Assembly: GCF_014466955.1 (NCBI RefSeq)
Contig: NZ_AP023396.1
Coordinates: 6,138,001-6,202,000 of the forward strand
From: Nocardia wallacei
Lineage (GTDB): Bacteria; Actinomycetota; Actinomycetes; Mycobacteriales; Mycobacteriaceae
Length of the DNA stretch: 64,000 nucleotides
Direction of reading: 5' to 3'
The notes under the pieces were generated by a model, which ran no database searches, was not told the origin of the DNA, and was given only the letters and a program-made list of their open reading frames with translations. This document shows positions 51,889-60,295 of this stretch, piece by piece (position 1 is the stretch's first letter; every line of letters begins with the position of its first letter). Made by a program: the position numbers and the translations under genes.

Positions 51889-52805
51889 GCAGGATCGGAT
51901 TCATCGGCCTCGGCATCATGGGCTCGCCGATGGCGGGCCACCTGGTGCGGGCCGGGCACGACGTCACCGGCTACACCCTGAACAGCGCGGCGCTGGAGAA
52001 GCTGACGGCCGAGGGCGGCACGCGGGCGGGCAGCGTCGCCGAGGCGGTGCGCGACGCCGAGTTCGTCGTCACCATGCTCCCCAACCACCCCGAGGTGGAG
52101 GAGGTGACGCTCGGCGCGGACGGAGTCTTCGCCCACGCGCCGAAAGGCGCTCTGCTGATCGACTTTTCGACCATCCGGCCGGAGAGCTCGATCGCCATCG
52201 CCGAAGCCGGTGCACAGCAGGGCTTCGGGGTACTGGACGCACCCGTTTCCGGCGGGCAGGCCGGTGCCGAAAAGGGCGTGCTCTCCATCATGGTCGGCGG
52301 CGCCGAGTCCGACTTCACGGCCGCCACAAGCGTTTTCGAGGCCGTCGGCAGCACGTACATCCATGTCGGCGAACACGGAGCCGGGCAGATCGTGAAAGCG
52401 GCCAACCAGCTCGTCGTCGGCGGCACCTACGCCCTGGTGGCCGAGGCGATCGTGCTCATGGAGGCGCTGGGGGTCGACCCGGGCAAGGGCCTCGAGGTGC
52501 TGGCGGGCGGCCTCGCGGGCAGCCGGATCCTCGAACTCAAGCGCGCCGCCATGGTGGCACGCGAATTCGCGCCCGGATTCCGGATCGACCTGCACCACAA
52601 GGACATGGGCATCGTCGCCGCTGCCGCGCGCCAGGCGGACATCGCCCTGCCGACCGGCGCGGTGGTGGCATCGCTCATCGCGGCGGGCCGCGCGCAGGGT
52701 TACGGCGCACTCGACCATTCGGCGCTGCTGAAGGTCGTCGAGAACCTCAACGGCCGCGGCGCGAACCAGCCCGGCCCGCAGCATCTTTCAGAAGGGAAGC
52801 AATAA
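51885..52805 (+). CDS. glxR: Tartronate semialdehyde reductase (2-hydroxy-3-oxopropionate reductase)
   Basis: 306 residues of the beta-hydroxyacid dehydrogenase family. IGFIGLGIMGSPMAGHL is the NAD(P) motif, DAPVSGGQAGAEKG the substrate signature, and GAGQIVKAANQ holds the catalytic Lys; HHKDMGIVAAAAR is the C-terminal block. It reduces tartronate semialdehyde to D-glycerate. Overlaps hyi by ATGA and gcl by TAATG, so the four genes are translated as a unit. Confidence 0.94.
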   Translation: MSRIGFIGLGIMGSPMAGHLVRAGHDVTGYTLNSAALEKLTAEGGTRAGSVAEAVRDAEFVVTMLPNHPEVEEVTLGADGVFAHAPKGALLIDFSTIRPESSIAIAEAGAQQGFGVLDAPVSGGQAGAEKGVLSIMVGGAESDFTAATSVFEAVGSTYIHVGEHGAGQIVKAANQLVVGGTYALVAEAIVLMEALGVDPGKGLEVLAGGLAGSRILELKRAAMVAREFAPGFRIDLHHKDMGIVAAAARQADIALPTGAVVASLIAAGRAQGYGALDHSALLKVVENLNGRGANQPGPQHLSEGKQ

Positions 52806-54496
52806 TGGCAAGAGTCCCGGTCATGCAGGCCGTACTCGACGTGCTGCTGTCCGAAGGCATCGACGTGACCTTCGGCTGCCCCGGCGCCGCCATCCTGCCG
52901 CTCTACGACGCCATGCGCCGCACCGGCATGCGGCACCTCATCGTCCGGCACGAGGAGGGCGCCACCCACATGGCCGACGGCTGGGCACGCACCACCGGCA
53001 ATGTCGGCGTCGCCATCGGCACCTCCGGCCCGGCCGGGACCAACATGATCACCGGTCTCTACACCGCCCACGCGGATTCGGTTCCGATACTGTGCGTTAC
53101 GGGCCAGGCCGAGTCGAACAAGCTGCACCAGGAGGCTTTCCAGGCCGTCGATATCGTCGCCATCGCCGAGCCGGTGACGAAGTGGGCGGTCCAGATCAAG
53201 GAAGCGGCCCAGGCGCCGTGGATCTTCCGCGAGGCATTCCGGATCGCGCGGTCGGGCCGCCCGGGACCGGTGCTGATCGACCTGCCGCTCGACGTGCAGA
53301 AACAGGAGATCGAATGGGATGCGAGCATCGACGCGCCGCTACCGGTGCCGCCGGTGCTGCCGCATCCGCCCCGGGTCGCCCGGGCACTGGATCTGCTGCT
53401 CGCGTCGGAGCGTCCGCTGATACTGGCCGGTGGTGGCGTGATTCTCGGCGAGGCGCACGCGGAGCTGGCCGAGCTGGCGGAACTCCTGGGCGTCCCGGTG
53501 CAGGTGACGCTGATGGGCAAGGGCGCCTTCCACGAGGACCACGCGCTGTTCGCGGGCATCACCGGCGTGCAAACCAGCCAGCGGTGGGCCAATGCGGCGT
53601 TCCTGGAGTCGGATCTGGTGCTGGCGCTGGGCGCCCGCTTCGGCGACCGGCACACCGGCAAGCTCGACGTCTATCGCGGGGATCGCAAATTCATCCACGT
53701 CGATATCGAACCTACGCAGCTGGGCAAGGTGTTCGGGCCCGACCTCGGGGTGGTGTCGGATGTCCGGCCGTTCCTCACCGCCCTGCTGGCCGAGGCTCGT
53801 AAACGCGAGCAGCGTAAGGATTTCGGGAGTTGGTCGGCACGGGTCGCCGCGCTGCGCGGGTCGCTCACCCGGCGCGACGACTTCGACGTGACGCCGATCA
53901 AGCCGCCGCGCGTGTTCAAGGAGATCAACGAAACCTTCGGCCAGGACACGTATTTCGTCACCGCGATCGGGCTGTACCAGATCTGGTCGGGGCAGTTCCA
54001 GAAGGCATACCTGCCGCGGCACTATCAGGTGTGCGGGCAGGCGGGCCCGCTCGGCTGGGAGATTCCGGCCGCCATCGGCGTGAAATCGGCCCGGCCGGAC
54101 GCCGAAGTCGTCGCGGTGGTGGGCGATTACGGATTTCAGTTCCTGGTCGAGGAGTTGGCGGTGGCCGCGCAGTACGACGTGCCGTTCGTGATCGTGATGA
54201 TCAACAACGAATATCTCGGGCTGATCCGCCAGGCCTCGCTGCCGTACGAGATGAACTATCAGGTCGACATCCACTACGACGAGTTCGGCACCGACAACAT
54301 CAAGATCATGGAGGCCTACGGGTGCTCGGGACGACGGGTGTACGCACCGGGCGATATCGCCGACGCCCTCACGTGGGCGCGCGAGCAGGCGGAATCGAGA
54401 GCGCGGCCGGTGCTGGTGGAGATCATGGTCGAACGCGAGGCCAACACCGCCCACGGCCCCGCCATCGACGCGGTCCGGGAGTTCGAACCGGCATGA
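52805..54496 (+). CDS. gcl: Glyoxylate carboligase (tartronate-semialdehyde synthase)
   Basis: 563 residues, ThDP enzyme with FAD. CPGAAILPLYDAMRR, GTSGPAGTNMITGLY, the CGQAGPLGWEIPAAIG block, VGDYGFQFLVEELAVAAQ (ThDP/Mg) and NNEYLGLIRQ match Gcl. It condenses two glyoxylates to tartronate semialdehyde and CO2. Odd point: the segment reads RHEEGATHMADG, with Glu50 where the E. coli enzyme has its characteristic Val51 (RHVEGASHMAEG). Operon context with hyi, glxR and glycerate kinase still strongly supports Gcl. Confidence 0.9.
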   Translation: MARVPVMQAVLDVLLSEGIDVTFGCPGAAILPLYDAMRRTGMRHLIVRHEEGATHMADGWARTTGNVGVAIGTSGPAGTNMITGLYTAHADSVPILCVTGQAESNKLHQEAFQAVDIVAIAEPVTKWAVQIKEAAQAPWIFREAFRIARSGRPGPVLIDLPLDVQKQEIEWDASIDAPLPVPPVLPHPPRVARALDLLLASERPLILAGGGVILGEAHAELAELAELLGVPVQVTLMGKGAFHEDHALFAGITGVQTSQRWANAAFLESDLVLALGARFGDRHTGKLDVYRGDRKFIHVDIEPTQLGKVFGPDLGVVSDVRPFLTALLAEARKREQRKDFGSWSARVAALRGSLTRRDDFDVTPIKPPRVFKEINETFGQDTYFVTAIGLYQIWSGQFQKAYLPRHYQVCGQAGPLGWEIPAAIGVKSARPDAEVVAVVGDYGFQFLVEELAVAAQYDVPFVIVMINNEYLGLIRQASLPYEMNYQVDIHYDEFGTDNIKIMEAYGCSGRRVYAPGDIADALTWAREQAESRARPVLVEIMVEREANTAHGPAIDAVREFEPA

Positions 54497-55701
54497 GCGG
54501 TCCGCGAATCGTGCTGGCCCCGGACAAGTTCAAGGGCTCGCTCACCGCCGCCGGGGTCGCCGACGCCGTGGCCGACGGCATCCGGCGGGTACGTCCCGAC
54601 GCCGATATCCGCCTGGTTCCGGTGGCCGACGGCGGGGAGGGGACGGTGGACGCGGCGGTGCGCGCCGGATTCGACCGAGTGCCGGTCGAAGTCTGTGGCC
54701 CCACGGGTGCGTGGGTGTCGGCCGCCTTCGCGCACAACGGATCCGTGGCCGTCGTGGAGGCGGCCGCGGCGTGCGGGCTCGCGCTGCTGCCCGACGGCGT
54801 GCCCGCACCACTCACCGCGACCAGTCTCGGTGTCGGACAACTGCTCCGGGCCGCTCTGGACCTGGGCTGCCGCACGTTGGTGCTCGGTGTGGGCGGCAGC
54901 GCCTGCACTGACGGCGGCGCCGGTCTGCTGGCCGGTCTCGGTGCCGACCTGCTGCGAGCCGACGGCCGCCCGGCCGATCCGGGCGGTGGTGGGCTGACCG
55001 ATATCGCATACCTGGACCTGCACGGACTCGATCCCCGCAGCCACGAGGTGGAGTTGGTGCTCGCCAGCGACGTCGACCATCCGCTGCTCGGGAACAGCGG
55101 TGCCGCAGCGGTTTTCGGCCCGCAGAAAGGCGCCGGCGCGAGGGAGATATCGGCACTGGAGGCGGGCCTGACGCACTGGGCCCGGCTGGTCGCCCAGCGC
55201 ACCGGATTCGACGCCGCCGACCGGCCGGGCGCGGGCGCGGGCGGCGGCATCGGATTCGCCGCGCTCGCCGTGCTCGGCGCCCGCCGGGCCGGTGGTATCG
55301 AAATCCTGCTGGACGTGGTGGATTTCGACCGTCACGCGCGCGGCGCCGACCTGATCGTCACCGGCGAAGGCTCCCTCGACGCCCAAACCCTGCACGGCAA
55401 GGCACCGGCCGGAGTGGCCGCCCGCGCCGCGGCACACGGAGTCCCGGCGGTAGCAGTGGCAGGCAGGCAGCTACTCGACGACAAACAGCTCCGCGCCGCG
55501 GGTTTCACCGCCGCCTACGCCCTCACCGACCTCGAACCCGACCCGCGCCGCTGCCACACCCACGCCCCAGAACTCCTCACCCACCACGGAGAACACATCG
55601 CCCGCCAGCACCTACCGCCCTCTCGTGCCCATGACCGACATCCGAACGCACCACTGAACCGGCGGCAACCCACACCCCGCCCACCCGACACGCACCACTG
55701 A
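54493..55701 (+). CDS. Glycerate kinase (GlxK/GarK class)
   Basis: 402 residues. VLAPDKFKGSLTAAGVADA opens the family fold; VPVADGGEGTVDAAV, LVLGVGGSACTDGGAGLL and VTGEGSLDAQTLHGKAP are the conserved phosphate/substrate blocks. It phosphorylates D-glycerate (2-phosphoglycerate in this class), ending glyoxylate salvage. ATGA overlap with gcl. The normal protein would end near HIARQHL; the last 30 or so residues (Pro/His/Arg-rich) are read from the following tandem repeat, whose second unit supplies the stop. Confidence 0.93.
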   Translation: MSGPRIVLAPDKFKGSLTAAGVADAVADGIRRVRPDADIRLVPVADGGEGTVDAAVRAGFDRVPVEVCGPTGAWVSAAFAHNGSVAVVEAAAACGLALLPDGVPAPLTATSLGVGQLLRAALDLGCRTLVLGVGGSACTDGGAGLLAGLGADLLRADGRPADPGGGGLTDIAYLDLHGLDPRSHEVELVLASDVDHPLLGNSGAAAVFGPQKGAGAREISALEAGLTHWARLVAQRTGFDAADRPGAGAGGGIGFAALAVLGARRAGGIEILLDVVDFDRHARGADLIVTGEGSLDAQTLHGKAPAGVAARAAAHGVPAVAVAGRQLLDDKQLRAAGFTAAYALTDLEPDPRRCHTHAPELLTHHGEHIARQHLPPSRAHDRHPNAPLNRRQPTPRPPDTHH

Positions 55702-55915
55702 ACCCGGCAGCAACCCGCACCCCGCCCACCGAAACGCACCACTGAACCCGGCAGCAACCCACACCCCGCCCACCCGACACGCACCACTGAACCTGGCAGC
55801 AACCCGCACCCCGCCCACCGAAACGCACCACTGAACCCGGCGGCAACCCGCACCCCGCCCACCCGACACGCACCACTGAACCCGGCGGCGACCCACACTC
55901 CTGCCCGCCTGAGAC
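55647..55915. repeat. Tandem repeat, six 44-45-bp units
   Basis: The unit begins CGCACCACTGAACCCGGCAG and ends with a CCCGCCCACC segment. Five copies are nearly identical and the sixth is degenerate. Copies alternate between a CCGACA and a GAAA ending, giving 45- and 44-bp lengths, so duplication probably occurred in pairs. There are no spacers. Minus-strand frames encode only repetitive Gly/Val/Cys peptides. Confidence 0.85.
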
Positions 55916-56125
55916 GCCTGGACCGCGGCGACCAGGCACCTTGCCGCCGATCACATTTCCGACTTCCGCCCGAGGGCGGAGGCTCCGCCGGTCCTGCGGA
56001 GGCCGGGCGCCGGTCAGCCGTCGACGGGCCCCGGTTTCCGTTGGATCGGCGGGGCGGTGTGGTCCGGGCGTGCCGGCGCCTCGGACCACACCCGAGACCA
56101 TCCATCGACCAGAACGGAGATCCCC
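55702..56125. other. Gene-free region after glycerate kinase
   Basis: Its first half is the 44/45-bp repeat array. The second half (55916-56125) has ordinary composition. GGAG six bases ahead of the next gene's ATG is its ribosome site. No other feature seen. Confidence 0.5.
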
Positions 56126-56503
56126 ATGGTCCTGATGTTCCTCAACGGCGACGGCATGCGCGGCGGGCGCCTGCACGACCAGCTCGCCGGAGCCCCGCTG
56201 CTCCGCACCGCCCGCACCGCACCCAAATACCGCTACTACTCCGTCGGCGACCGCTTCCCCGCCATGGTCACCACCGAAACCGAGGGCCGCGCGGTCACCG
56301 GCGAGGTCTACGACGTACCGCTGGAAACCCTGCGCGACAACCTGATTCCCGCCGAACCACCCGAACTGGAACTCGGCCTCATCGAACTGGACGACGGCAC
56401 CGCCTGCCTCGCCACCGTCCTGCGCCACAACCACCTCGACTCCCCCGAGCTGATCGACATCTCCCACATCGGCGACTGGCGCACCTACCGCACCGCCACC
56501 TGA
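56126..56503 (+). CDS. Allophanate hydrolase C-domain-like protein (gamma-glutamylcyclotransferase-like fold)
   Basis: 125 residues. MFLNGDGMRGGRLHDQLAG, APKYRYYSVGDRFPAM, VTGEVYDVPLETLRDNLIP and PPELELGLIELDDGTACLA follow the C-terminal domain of allophanate hydrolase AtzF/DUR1,2, here as a stand-alone protein. In AtzF this domain processes N-carboxycarbamate. Whether the free domain has the same activity is unknown. GGAG lies six bases before the ATG. It is close to the purine cluster and 23 kb from the biuret-hydrolase-like gene, suggesting a role in ureide nitrogen. Confidence 0.72.
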   Translation: MVLMFLNGDGMRGGRLHDQLAGAPLLRTARTAPKYRYYSVGDRFPAMVTTETEGRAVTGEVYDVPLETLRDNLIPAEPPELELGLIELDDGTACLATVLRHNHLDSPELIDISHIGDWRTYRTAT

Positions 56504-56606
56504 CCACCGCAGCGACCCCGCTTGCGCAGGTCTGCCACGGCGGAGTGGCCCGGGGAACTATGTTCGAGGTGCCCCTTGTCGCCGAACAACGAGGAAGCGG
56601 GGTGCG

Positions 56607-57170
56607 ATGCACTGGGATCAGATGACGGCCACGTCCGACGACCTGCGCAAACGCGCGACAAGACTGCGCCGGGGCGTCGGACAGCTCGGCGTCGTCGAGT
56701 CGATCATCGATGCCGCGACCGGACCGTGGCTGGGTGCCATGGACGCCGACGGCCGCGGCACCGCCGAACTGCGCATGCACCTGGCCGGGCGCTACCGCCT
56801 CACCGCCGTCGTGACCAGCGCGGGCAAGCTCAACCTGGTGCAGATGCAGACGCCCGAGCCCGGCGCGGAGCGGGTGCTGTCGTCGAAGCCCGCGCTGCGG
56901 CGGGGCTGGGAACCACCCGAGGAGATGCCCAAACAACCCGACTGGCTCGACTACGTCGTGGACTGGGTCGCGAAGGCCAGCGCCGACGTCGACCGCCGCG
57001 CCGTCATCGAGTGGCATCTGGTCGGCGCCGACCGCAAACTGGCCGCCATGAACGACACCATCGACAGCCTCCGCGTCAGCCTGCTCGAACGCGAGCAGCT
57101 GCGCGACGAACTGGCCGCCGAGGTCGCCGAGCTGCGCTCCGAACTCGATGCCCTCGGCCCAACGAACTGA
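56607..57170 (+). CDS. Conserved hypothetical protein with C-terminal coiled coil
   Basis: 187 residues, hydrophilic. The N-terminal 90 residues form a mixed domain (GRYRLTAVVTSAGKLNLVQM). After a Trp-rich stretch (GWEPPEEMPKQPDWLDYVVD) the last 45 residues are a probable coiled coil (TIDSLRVSLLEREQLRDEL). No family recognised. The ATG follows GGGG by four bases. It may share a transcript with the preceding gene, 103 bases away. Confidence 0.65.
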   Translation: MHWDQMTATSDDLRKRATRLRRGVGQLGVVESIIDAATGPWLGAMDADGRGTAELRMHLAGRYRLTAVVTSAGKLNLVQMQTPEPGAERVLSSKPALRRGWEPPEEMPKQPDWLDYVVDWVAKASADVDRRAVIEWHLVGADRKLAAMNDTIDSLRVSLLEREQLRDELAAEVAELRSELDALGPTN

Positions 57171-57179
57171 CGAGCGCCC

Positions 57180-57290
57180 TCAGAGCTGCCGCACAACCGC
57201 GCCCTGCTCGTCGAGAATCGCGATGGACGGCGTGCCGTCGGCCGCGACGAGCAACCGAATGCGCGGACGTCCCTGCTGATCACAGAGCAT
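57180..57290 (-). CDS. 36-residue ORF, possible gene fragment
   Basis: MLCDQQGRPRIRLLVAADG and a following SIAILDEQGAVVRQL look like the beta-repeat ending of larger bacterial proteins. It lies 12 bases downstream of the DUF1059 stop and in the same frame. It could be a decayed remnant, a small protein, or a readthrough tail. No convincing ribosome site. Confidence 0.3.
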   Translation of the reverse strand: MLCDQQGRPRIRLLVAADGTPSIAILDEQGAVVRQL

Positions 57291-57302
57291 CAGAGGCTCG
57301 AA

Positions 57303-57449
57303 TCAGTATGCGATGAACAGGATTTCGTCGCGTGAGTACTCGTGCCCGGGGTGGTTCTCGGCCAGGTGCTTCTGGGTCTTCTCGACGAGGTCGTCCTCGT
57401 CGGAGCCGACGATGGCTTCTCCGCACGGGCAGTTGAGATTCCGCTTCAT
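57303..57449 (-). CDS. DUF1059-type small protein
   Basis: 48 residues: MKRNLNCPCGEAIVGSDEDD leads into a helix LVEKTQKHLAENHPGHEYSR and ends EILFIAY. The CPCG motif followed by H-x3-HPGH is the DUF1059 signature, possibly a metal site. AAGGA sits six bases before the ATG. Function unknown; such proteins are common in actinobacteria. It has no close operon partner except the 36-codon ORF behind it. Confidence 0.82.
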   Translation of the reverse strand: MKRNLNCPCGEAIVGSDEDDLVEKTQKHLAENHPGHEYSRDEILFIAY

Positions 57450-57493
57450 GAGCCGTCCTTTCTCCTCGACCGGAAGTCTAGGTGTTCACCGCG

Positions 57494-58315
57494 CTATCCG
57501 GCATAGCGGCTGGCGAGCTTCGCGTATTCGTCCAGCGTGCGCAGGGTTTCCGCTTCCGGGACGGTCGGCAGGGCGATGGTGACGCGCTCCACTCCGGCCT
57601 CGGCGTAGGCATCGAGGAGCTCCGGGTCCGGCGCCACGGGGGTGATCGCGACCGGCAGCTCGTGCCCGTCGAGGGCGGCGAGCTGGGCGGGAACCTCGGC
57701 CGCCGTCGCGACCCCGTTGGGCACCCACCCGACCCCGTGCCGGATCGCCCGGCGGGCAGCGGCCTCGCCACCACCGATGAAGATCGGCGGATGCGGCCGC
57801 TGGACCGGTTTCGGCCAGGCGTACATCGGGTCGAAATTCACGAAGCGGCCGTGATACTCGGCGAGGTCCTCGGTCCAGATCCGGACCATGGCCTCGAGTT
57901 GTTCGTCGAGCAGCGCGCCGCGGGTGCGCGGGTCGGTACCGTGGTCTGCCATCTCCTCCCGGTTCCAGCCCACGCCCACACCGAACACCACCCGCCCACC
58001 GGAGAGCAGGTCCAGGCTCGCGACCTCCTTGGCGGTGTGGATGAGATCGCGCTGAATCAGCAGGGTGACACCGGTTCCGAGCACGAGCCGCTCGGTGACG
58101 GCGGCGATGGCGCCGAGCACCACGAACGGATCGAGGGTGCGGTAGTAGACGCGGGGCAAGTCGCCGCCGCCGGGATAGGCCGACTCCCGGCTCGCCGGAA
58201 TGTGCGAATGCTCGGCCAGGAACAGCGATTCGAACCCGCGCTCCTCCAGCGCCCGGCCGAGCGCCGGACCGCCGATGCCTTCGTCGGTGAGGAAGGTGTT
58301 GACTCCGATCTTCAT
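57494..58315 (-). CDS. LLM class (F420-type) oxidoreductase
   Basis: 273 residues of the luciferase-like TIM barrel. MKIGVNTFLTDEGIG, ESLFLAEHSHIPASR, RLVLGTGVTLLIQRDLIHTA and SGGRVVFGVGVGWNREEM match the Rv2161c-like TIGR03619 F420-dependent group. It presumably transfers hydride from F420H2 or FMNH2 to an unknown substrate. The ATG at 58315 lacks an obvious ribosome site. Divergent from the secreted hydrolase gene. Confidence 0.9.
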   Translation of the reverse strand: MKIGVNTFLTDEGIGGPALGRALEERGFESLFLAEHSHIPASRESAYPGGGDLPRVYYRTLDPFVVLGAIAAVTERLVLGTGVTLLIQRDLIHTAKEVASLDLLSGGRVVFGVGVGWNREEMADHGTDPRTRGALLDEQLEAMVRIWTEDLAEYHGRFVNFDPMYAWPKPVQRPHPPIFIGGGEAAARRAIRHGVGWVPNGVATAAEVPAQLAALDGHELPVAITPVAPDPELLDAYAEAGVERVTIALPTVPEAETLRTLDEYAKLASRYAG

Positions 58316-58478
58316 ACCCAAGCCGAACCTCCCCGGCACCGGCCCGTATTCCGCGCCCGGCGCGCCACCGGCGAACCCTCCGTAACATTCCGCTACCCGG
58401 AGGCGACGTCTCCGGTGACACATGGCCCGTCGGGGGGCTCGTCCATCCTCTTGTCGAAACCTGGAATGGAATCAGGAC

Positions 58479-60107
58479 ATGGCTCTTCGCGAGTTCATCG
58501 CGCGGCATCGGATCGCTTCGGCCGTCGCCGCGCCCGCCGCGCTCGGAGTGGCGGCGATCGTCGCCGCCTCCTTCGCGCTGACATCGACGCCACAGACCCG
58601 GGACACCCAGCTGACGTCGTCGGTCACCGAATGCCACGACATGGTGACCATCTCGGTCGCCGGGCGCAACGACACCCCGGTCGCCGGGACCACGAAACTG
58701 CTGGTCGACGCCAACGGCAACGAGTTGCCCGCCGCGCTGTCGGGCGACCACAGCAGCGAGTGGGTCGACCCGGTCGTGACCGCGCCCGCGGGCGCGGTCG
58801 AACCCGGCTCGTACGCCGCGGTCTACATCGCGTATCCCGCGAACATGGCCACCTACGAGGACGCCGTCACCGCCGGGGTCGCCAACACCCAGCAGGTGAT
58901 GCGGGAGATCTCGCAGGCGTGCCCCGACACCAAGTTCTCGATCGTCGGCTACAGCGAGGGCGCCGATGTGGTGCGCCGGGTCGCCACGACCATCGGGCAT
59001 CAGGAGGCCGACAAGGACGGCCGGTACGGCATCGTCGACCCGGACGACGTGCTCGGCGTGGTCATCCTCGCCGATCCCGGGCGTTCGGCGGGCGAGGGCC
59101 CGTTCCCCGGCGCCAAGGACCCGTACAGCAATCCCGACGGATTCGACAAGGCGTATCAGAACGGCAAGCAGCCCGTCCCCGGCCAGGGCGCACTGCCCGG
59201 AACCAGCGGTGACTTCGGCGCGCTGAACGGCAAGGTCGCGTCCTTCTGCTCCGACGGCGACCTGACTTGCTCTGCGCCGCAGAATATTTCGCTGCTGCAG
59301 CTGGCGGTCAACGTGGGCCGCCAACTGAACGTGGACCAGTTGGAGCGGGAGGGCCTCACCCCGGCGACCGGTCAGGACGTCGCCGTGGTGCTCGGCCGCA
59401 TCGCGCTCGCCGCCTTCGCCGACATCCAGTCGCAGCCGAACTGGATGCAGAGCGACGAGACGTTCCTCCAAGTGCTGCTGCGGGTTTCGGACCCGTCCTA
59501 CAAGCCCGGCCAGACGCCGAAGCCACCGGCTCCGGCGGACTCGATCTCGACCGGCGAGATGTCGCCGCTGGCCTATCTGCCGCAGAAGGTTTTCAACGAG
59601 ATCGTCGGCCTGATCGTGACCAACCAGAACACGATCCCCGTCATCCTGAGTGATCCCTACCAGCAGACCTTGGGGCCGAACCACACCGGCCACCACTTCG
59701 ACTACTGGAAGGACGCCGACCCGGCCAACGGCAAGCCGCTGACCTCCGCCGAGTACGCGGCCGCATGGCTCACCCACCTGGCGCAGCAGGCCCAGGCAGG
59801 CAAGAAGGTCGACCCCACCTCCCAGCCCGAAGCGGCCGACCTCGCCGCCGCCTACAAGGCAGCCACCACCTCCGCCTCGCCGACGACCACCGCGACCACG
59901 ACGGCGGCGGCCACCACGACCACCACCGCGCCGCCGACGACGACCAGCACACCGACGACAACCGAAACGGCCACCACCACAAGCAGTCCCGCACCCACGA
60001 CCCCACCGACCACGACCCCACCCACCACGACCACTCAGACCACGAAGCCGACCACCACCCAGCCGACCACCACCACGACCGGCCCGACCGTGGCCGCGGC
60101 GAAGTAG
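58479..60107 (+). CDS. Secreted cutinase-like serine hydrolase with Thr/Pro-rich tail
   Basis: 542 residues. Positive N-terminus and hydrophobic stretch (about 11-36) form a signal peptide or anchor. The hydrolase domain carries SIVGYSEGADV with the nucleophile Ser159 in G-Y-S-E-G, as in cutinases and PE-PPE-type esterases, preceded by VYIAYPANMATYEDAVTAG. ECHD/ACPD and FCSDGDLTCSAP Cys could form disulfides. The final 85 residues are almost entirely Thr, Pro, Ala and Ser, a wall-spanning or glycosylated stalk. A cell-wall lipid or cutin-like ester is the likely substrate. Confidence 0.85.
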   Translation: MALREFIARHRIASAVAAPAALGVAAIVAASFALTSTPQTRDTQLTSSVTECHDMVTISVAGRNDTPVAGTTKLLVDANGNELPAALSGDHSSEWVDPVVTAPAGAVEPGSYAAVYIAYPANMATYEDAVTAGVANTQQVMREISQACPDTKFSIVGYSEGADVVRRVATTIGHQEADKDGRYGIVDPDDVLGVVILADPGRSAGEGPFPGAKDPYSNPDGFDKAYQNGKQPVPGQGALPGTSGDFGALNGKVASFCSDGDLTCSAPQNISLLQLAVNVGRQLNVDQLEREGLTPATGQDVAVVLGRIALAAFADIQSQPNWMQSDETFLQVLLRVSDPSYKPGQTPKPPAPADSISTGEMSPLAYLPQKVFNEIVGLIVTNQNTIPVILSDPYQQTLGPNHTGHHFDYWKDADPANGKPLTSAEYAAAWLTHLAQQAQAGKKVDPTSQPEAADLAAAYKAATTSASPTTTATTTAAATTTTTAPPTTTSTPTTTETATTTSSPAPTTPPTTTPPTTTTQTTKPTTTQPTTTTTGPTVAAAK

Positions 60108-60125
60108 CCCGCACATCACCGGGCA

Positions 60126-60174
60126 GCGGGGACCGGCCACGTGCGGCATCACGCTGCGCGTGGCCGGTCCCCGC
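60126..60174 (+). terminator. Long hairpin after the secreted hydrolase gene
   Basis: A perfect 16-bp stem, GCGGGGACCGGCCACG with CGTGGCCGGTCCCCGC, has a 17-base loop. No T run follows. It lies 19 bases beyond the stop codon. Confidence 0.65.
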
Positions 60175-60295
60175 GCCGGTAGGTGAGCAATCTCGGCGCG
60201 GCCGGAGCGGCAACCGCTCGGTATCGGTTTCGGAACATCCTCGATTCGCCAATCATGTTGTGAACGCAACGCGATCGCCGTAGCGTGAATTGGTT

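Noticed and set aside
55647..55915. Possible CRISPR array
   Set aside because: Units are contiguous without unique spacers and there are no cas genes.
55577..56467. Long minus-strand ORFs rich in Gly, Val and Cys over the 55.6-kb repeat
   Set aside because: They are translations of the tandem repeat, have no ribosome site, and overlap real plus-strand genes at both ends.
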